Source: Hormiphora californensis (Eukaryota; Ctenophora; Tentaculata; Cydippida; Pleurobrachiidae). Taken from it: a stretch of 64,000 nucleotides of DNA. The stretch is taken from contig CM035351.1 in assembly GCA_020137815.1 (NCBI GenBank), positions 1,289,966-1,353,965 of the forward strand, given 5' to 3'. Below are positions 62,682 to 64,000 of the stretch, piece by piece. The notes below the pieces were generated by a model, which was not told where the DNA came from, ran no database searches, and saw nothing but the letters and a program-made list of their open reading frames with translations. Both the position numbers and the translations under genes were made by a program. The stretch's first letter is position 1, and the number at the start of each line of letters is the position of its first letter.

Positions 62682-64000
62682 TAGAAGTTCAAGTTCAAGT
62701 TCAATTATATTTTTACACAATACATAAAACGTGATGAAATTCCCATCGCGTGGGTCCTCCTTGTCAAATTGTTTATTTACAGTCCCTTACTTAACATAAA
62801 AACATAAACAGCATGAGCAGCAAAACAACATTTACAGCCTCACACAACGTTCTTTCTTCCTGCCTCTCTGAAATCATTTGGGACCGTCGTGTAGCCACGC
62901 ACCGGTGGTCTGTCATGGAATTGCTTCATGAATGCACCCAACTTAGCCTTTAACCCAGGAAGTGTGCCTGAAAGAGTAACCTCTCGAGGGAGTCTGTTCC
63001 ATAGTTGAGGTGCCCTGAAGCTGAACGAGTTGTACAACTGACCTGCCCATTTGGAATCTGCCCAGTAAGGGTATTTCTGTGTCTTTGCCTGGACTCCTAA
63101 CCGGCCAATCTGGAACTCCATTTGCACACAGTTGGGTACTAGCCCGTGATAGATTTTCCAAACGTGTATCATCTCATATCGTTGACGTCTTCTCTGGAGG
63201 GACATGAGATCCAGCGCCTCTAGACGCTGCCAATAGTCCAGCTCCTTCATCCCTTGGATCTTCCGGGTAAATGCCCGTTGGACGTTCTCTACTGCCTGGA
63301 TGTCAGCGATTCTCGTTGGATACCACACCAGACAGCAGTATTCCAAAATGGGTCGAACCAACGCCTTATATAGGGTTAGCAGTACCTCACGGGATCTACT
63401 CCTGAATGCACAGAATATCCATCCTGCCATCATGTTAGCTCTCCTCACAATATCACCAATGTGATGAGTCCACGTACCATCCGCCGAAAGCCAAACGCCC
63501 AAATCTTTCACATGCTGCTCTGGCTCCACCACAGTCCCTCCCGAAGTAACATAGGATAAGGTTTCTGCAGCGAAAGGCAGCTCTCTCAGGAGTTTAGATC
63601 TGCCTAGCGAGTAGTTTACCAGTTGAAATTTTTCCTCGTGAAGTCTCATATTATTAGTCAGAGACCACTGACTCACATTTCCCAAGTCCTTCTGGAGTTC
63701 TGCCTGGTCTAGCAATGTCCGTACTACCTGTATGAGCTTCGTGTCGTCTGCAAACGACAAAGCGTCAGCACTTGACAAAGACTCCTTCAAGTCGATTACG
63801 TAAAAGATGAACAAAATAGGGCCCAGCACGCTTCCCTGGATCACACTACTTAGGACCCACTCCCACCGCGACTGCTCCCCATCCACTAGCACTGCTTGCT
63901 TCCTATTTGTTAGGAATTCCTTGATCCAGGCAAGTAGCTTTCCTCGTACACCATATTTTTGTAGTTTTCTCAGTAGGACCCCAGTATCAACACGGTCAAA
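62682..64000 (-). mobile_element. Non-LTR retrotransposon, 3' part, runs off the window
   Basis: The element is read on the minus strand and enters from the right edge. After the reverse transcriptase frame stops at 62840 there is a short tail ending in a TTGAAC triplet repeat at about 62682-62705, typical of CR1/L2-like elements that end in short tandem repeats. No LTR is present. Its 5' end is outside the window. Confidence 0.8.
62840..64000 (-). CDS. Reverse transcriptase ORF of a CR1/Jockey-like element (partial)
   Basis: Open through the window edge, about 386 codons visible. Reverse-transcriptase blocks: FDRVDTGVLLRKLQKYGV, then VIQGSVLGPILFIFYVIDL (the usual Pro of the PQG block is replaced by Ile), then the catalytic SFADDTKLI, then HVKDLGVWLSADGTW and the thumb region (ILEYCCLVWYPTRIADIQ; ENVQRAFTRKIQGM; FSFRAPQLWNRLPREV). 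The order matches the C-terminal half of non-LTR polymerase proteins. It is intact in this stretch, apart from the unusual Ile. Confidence 0.9.
   Translation of the reverse strand, partial: FDRVDTGVLLRKLQKYGVRGKLLAWIKEFLTNRKQAVLVDGEQSRWEWVLSSVIQGSVLGPILFIFYVIDLKESLSSADALSFADDTKLIQVVRTLLDQAELQKDLGNVSQWSLTNNMRLHEEKFQLVNYSLGRSKLLRELPFAAETLSYVTSGGTVVEPEQHVKDLGVWLSADGTWTHHIGDIVRRANMMAGWIFCAFRSRSREVLLTLYKALVRPILEYCCLVWYPTRIADIQAVENVQRAFTRKIQGMKELDYWQRLEALDLMSLQRRRQRYEMIHVWKIYHGLVPNCVQMEFQIGRLGVQAKTQKYPYWADSKWAGQLYNSFSFRAPQLWNRLPREVTLSGTLPGLKAKLGAFMKQFHDRPPVRGYTTVPNDFREAGRKNVV

Overview
The window is genomic DNA from a multicellular animal. It holds spliced genes with GT..AG introns of roughly 80 to 2,200 bp, an Islet-type LIM-homeobox gene, an animal-type multidomain fatty acid synthase, ASH2L, TADA1, SNX4, TTC36, KHDC4, ZCCHC4 and RRN3 orthologues, polymerase III tRNA genes, and animal DNA transposons and a non-LTR retrotransposon. 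Short introns, abundant (CT)n/(GA)n tracts and the compact gene order suggest an invertebrate, possibly an early-branching one such as a sponge. The species cannot be read from the sequence. All orthologue names rest on recognising domains and conserved motifs by eye; no database search was run.

Layout. 1-4.4 kb: microsatellites and a terminal-inverted-repeat (TIR) element. 4.9-8.8 kb (+): an Islet gene lacking only its first few codons. 9.4-12.8 kb: a 3.4 kb minisatellite of 23/25-bp units. 13.0-15.3 kb: two palindromic DNA elements, one with TTAA target duplications. 15.5-27.3 kb (-): a roughly 1,000-residue protein with WW-like, EF-hand-like, coiled-coil and CAP-Gly parts that I cannot name; a single-exon FLYWCH gene sits in one of its introns on the other strand. 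29.0-40.3 kb (-): fatty acid synthase in 22 coding exons, with a frameshift cluster over its acyl carrier protein domain. 41.6-44.8 kb (-): ASH2L. 44.9-49.2 kb (-): KHDC4, whose first intron holds five tRNA-His genes. 49.3-51.6 kb (-): ZCCHC4, with two more tRNA-His genes in an intron. 52.0-53.6 kb (-): intronless RRN3. 54.4-57.2 kb (-): TADA1, with a secreted fucolectin-type gene on the other strand inside intron 1. 57.6-60.0 kb (-): SNX4. 60.3-61.0 kb (-): TTC36. 61.4-62.5 kb: a dispersed repeat patch. 62.7 kb to the end (-): the 3' half of a non-LTR retrotransposon.

The nine host genes from 27 kb to 61 kb all lie on the minus strand and are closely packed (gaps of about 170-400 bp between ASH2L, KHDC4, ZCCHC4 and RRN3). 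Several act in gene expression: ASH2L (H3K4 methylation), TADA1 (SAGA), RRN3 (Pol I initiation), ZCCHC4 (28S rRNA m6A), KHDC4 (splicing) and tRNA-His genes. No operon-like control is visible.

The most unusual signals are: (i) a 313-bp cassette of two head-to-head tRNA-His genes, present three times in introns of two neighbouring genes, once inverted; (ii) short tandem duplications lying exactly across splice junctions in several genes; (iii) the frameshift cluster in the synthase; (iv) a hAT-type element made of satellite repeats.
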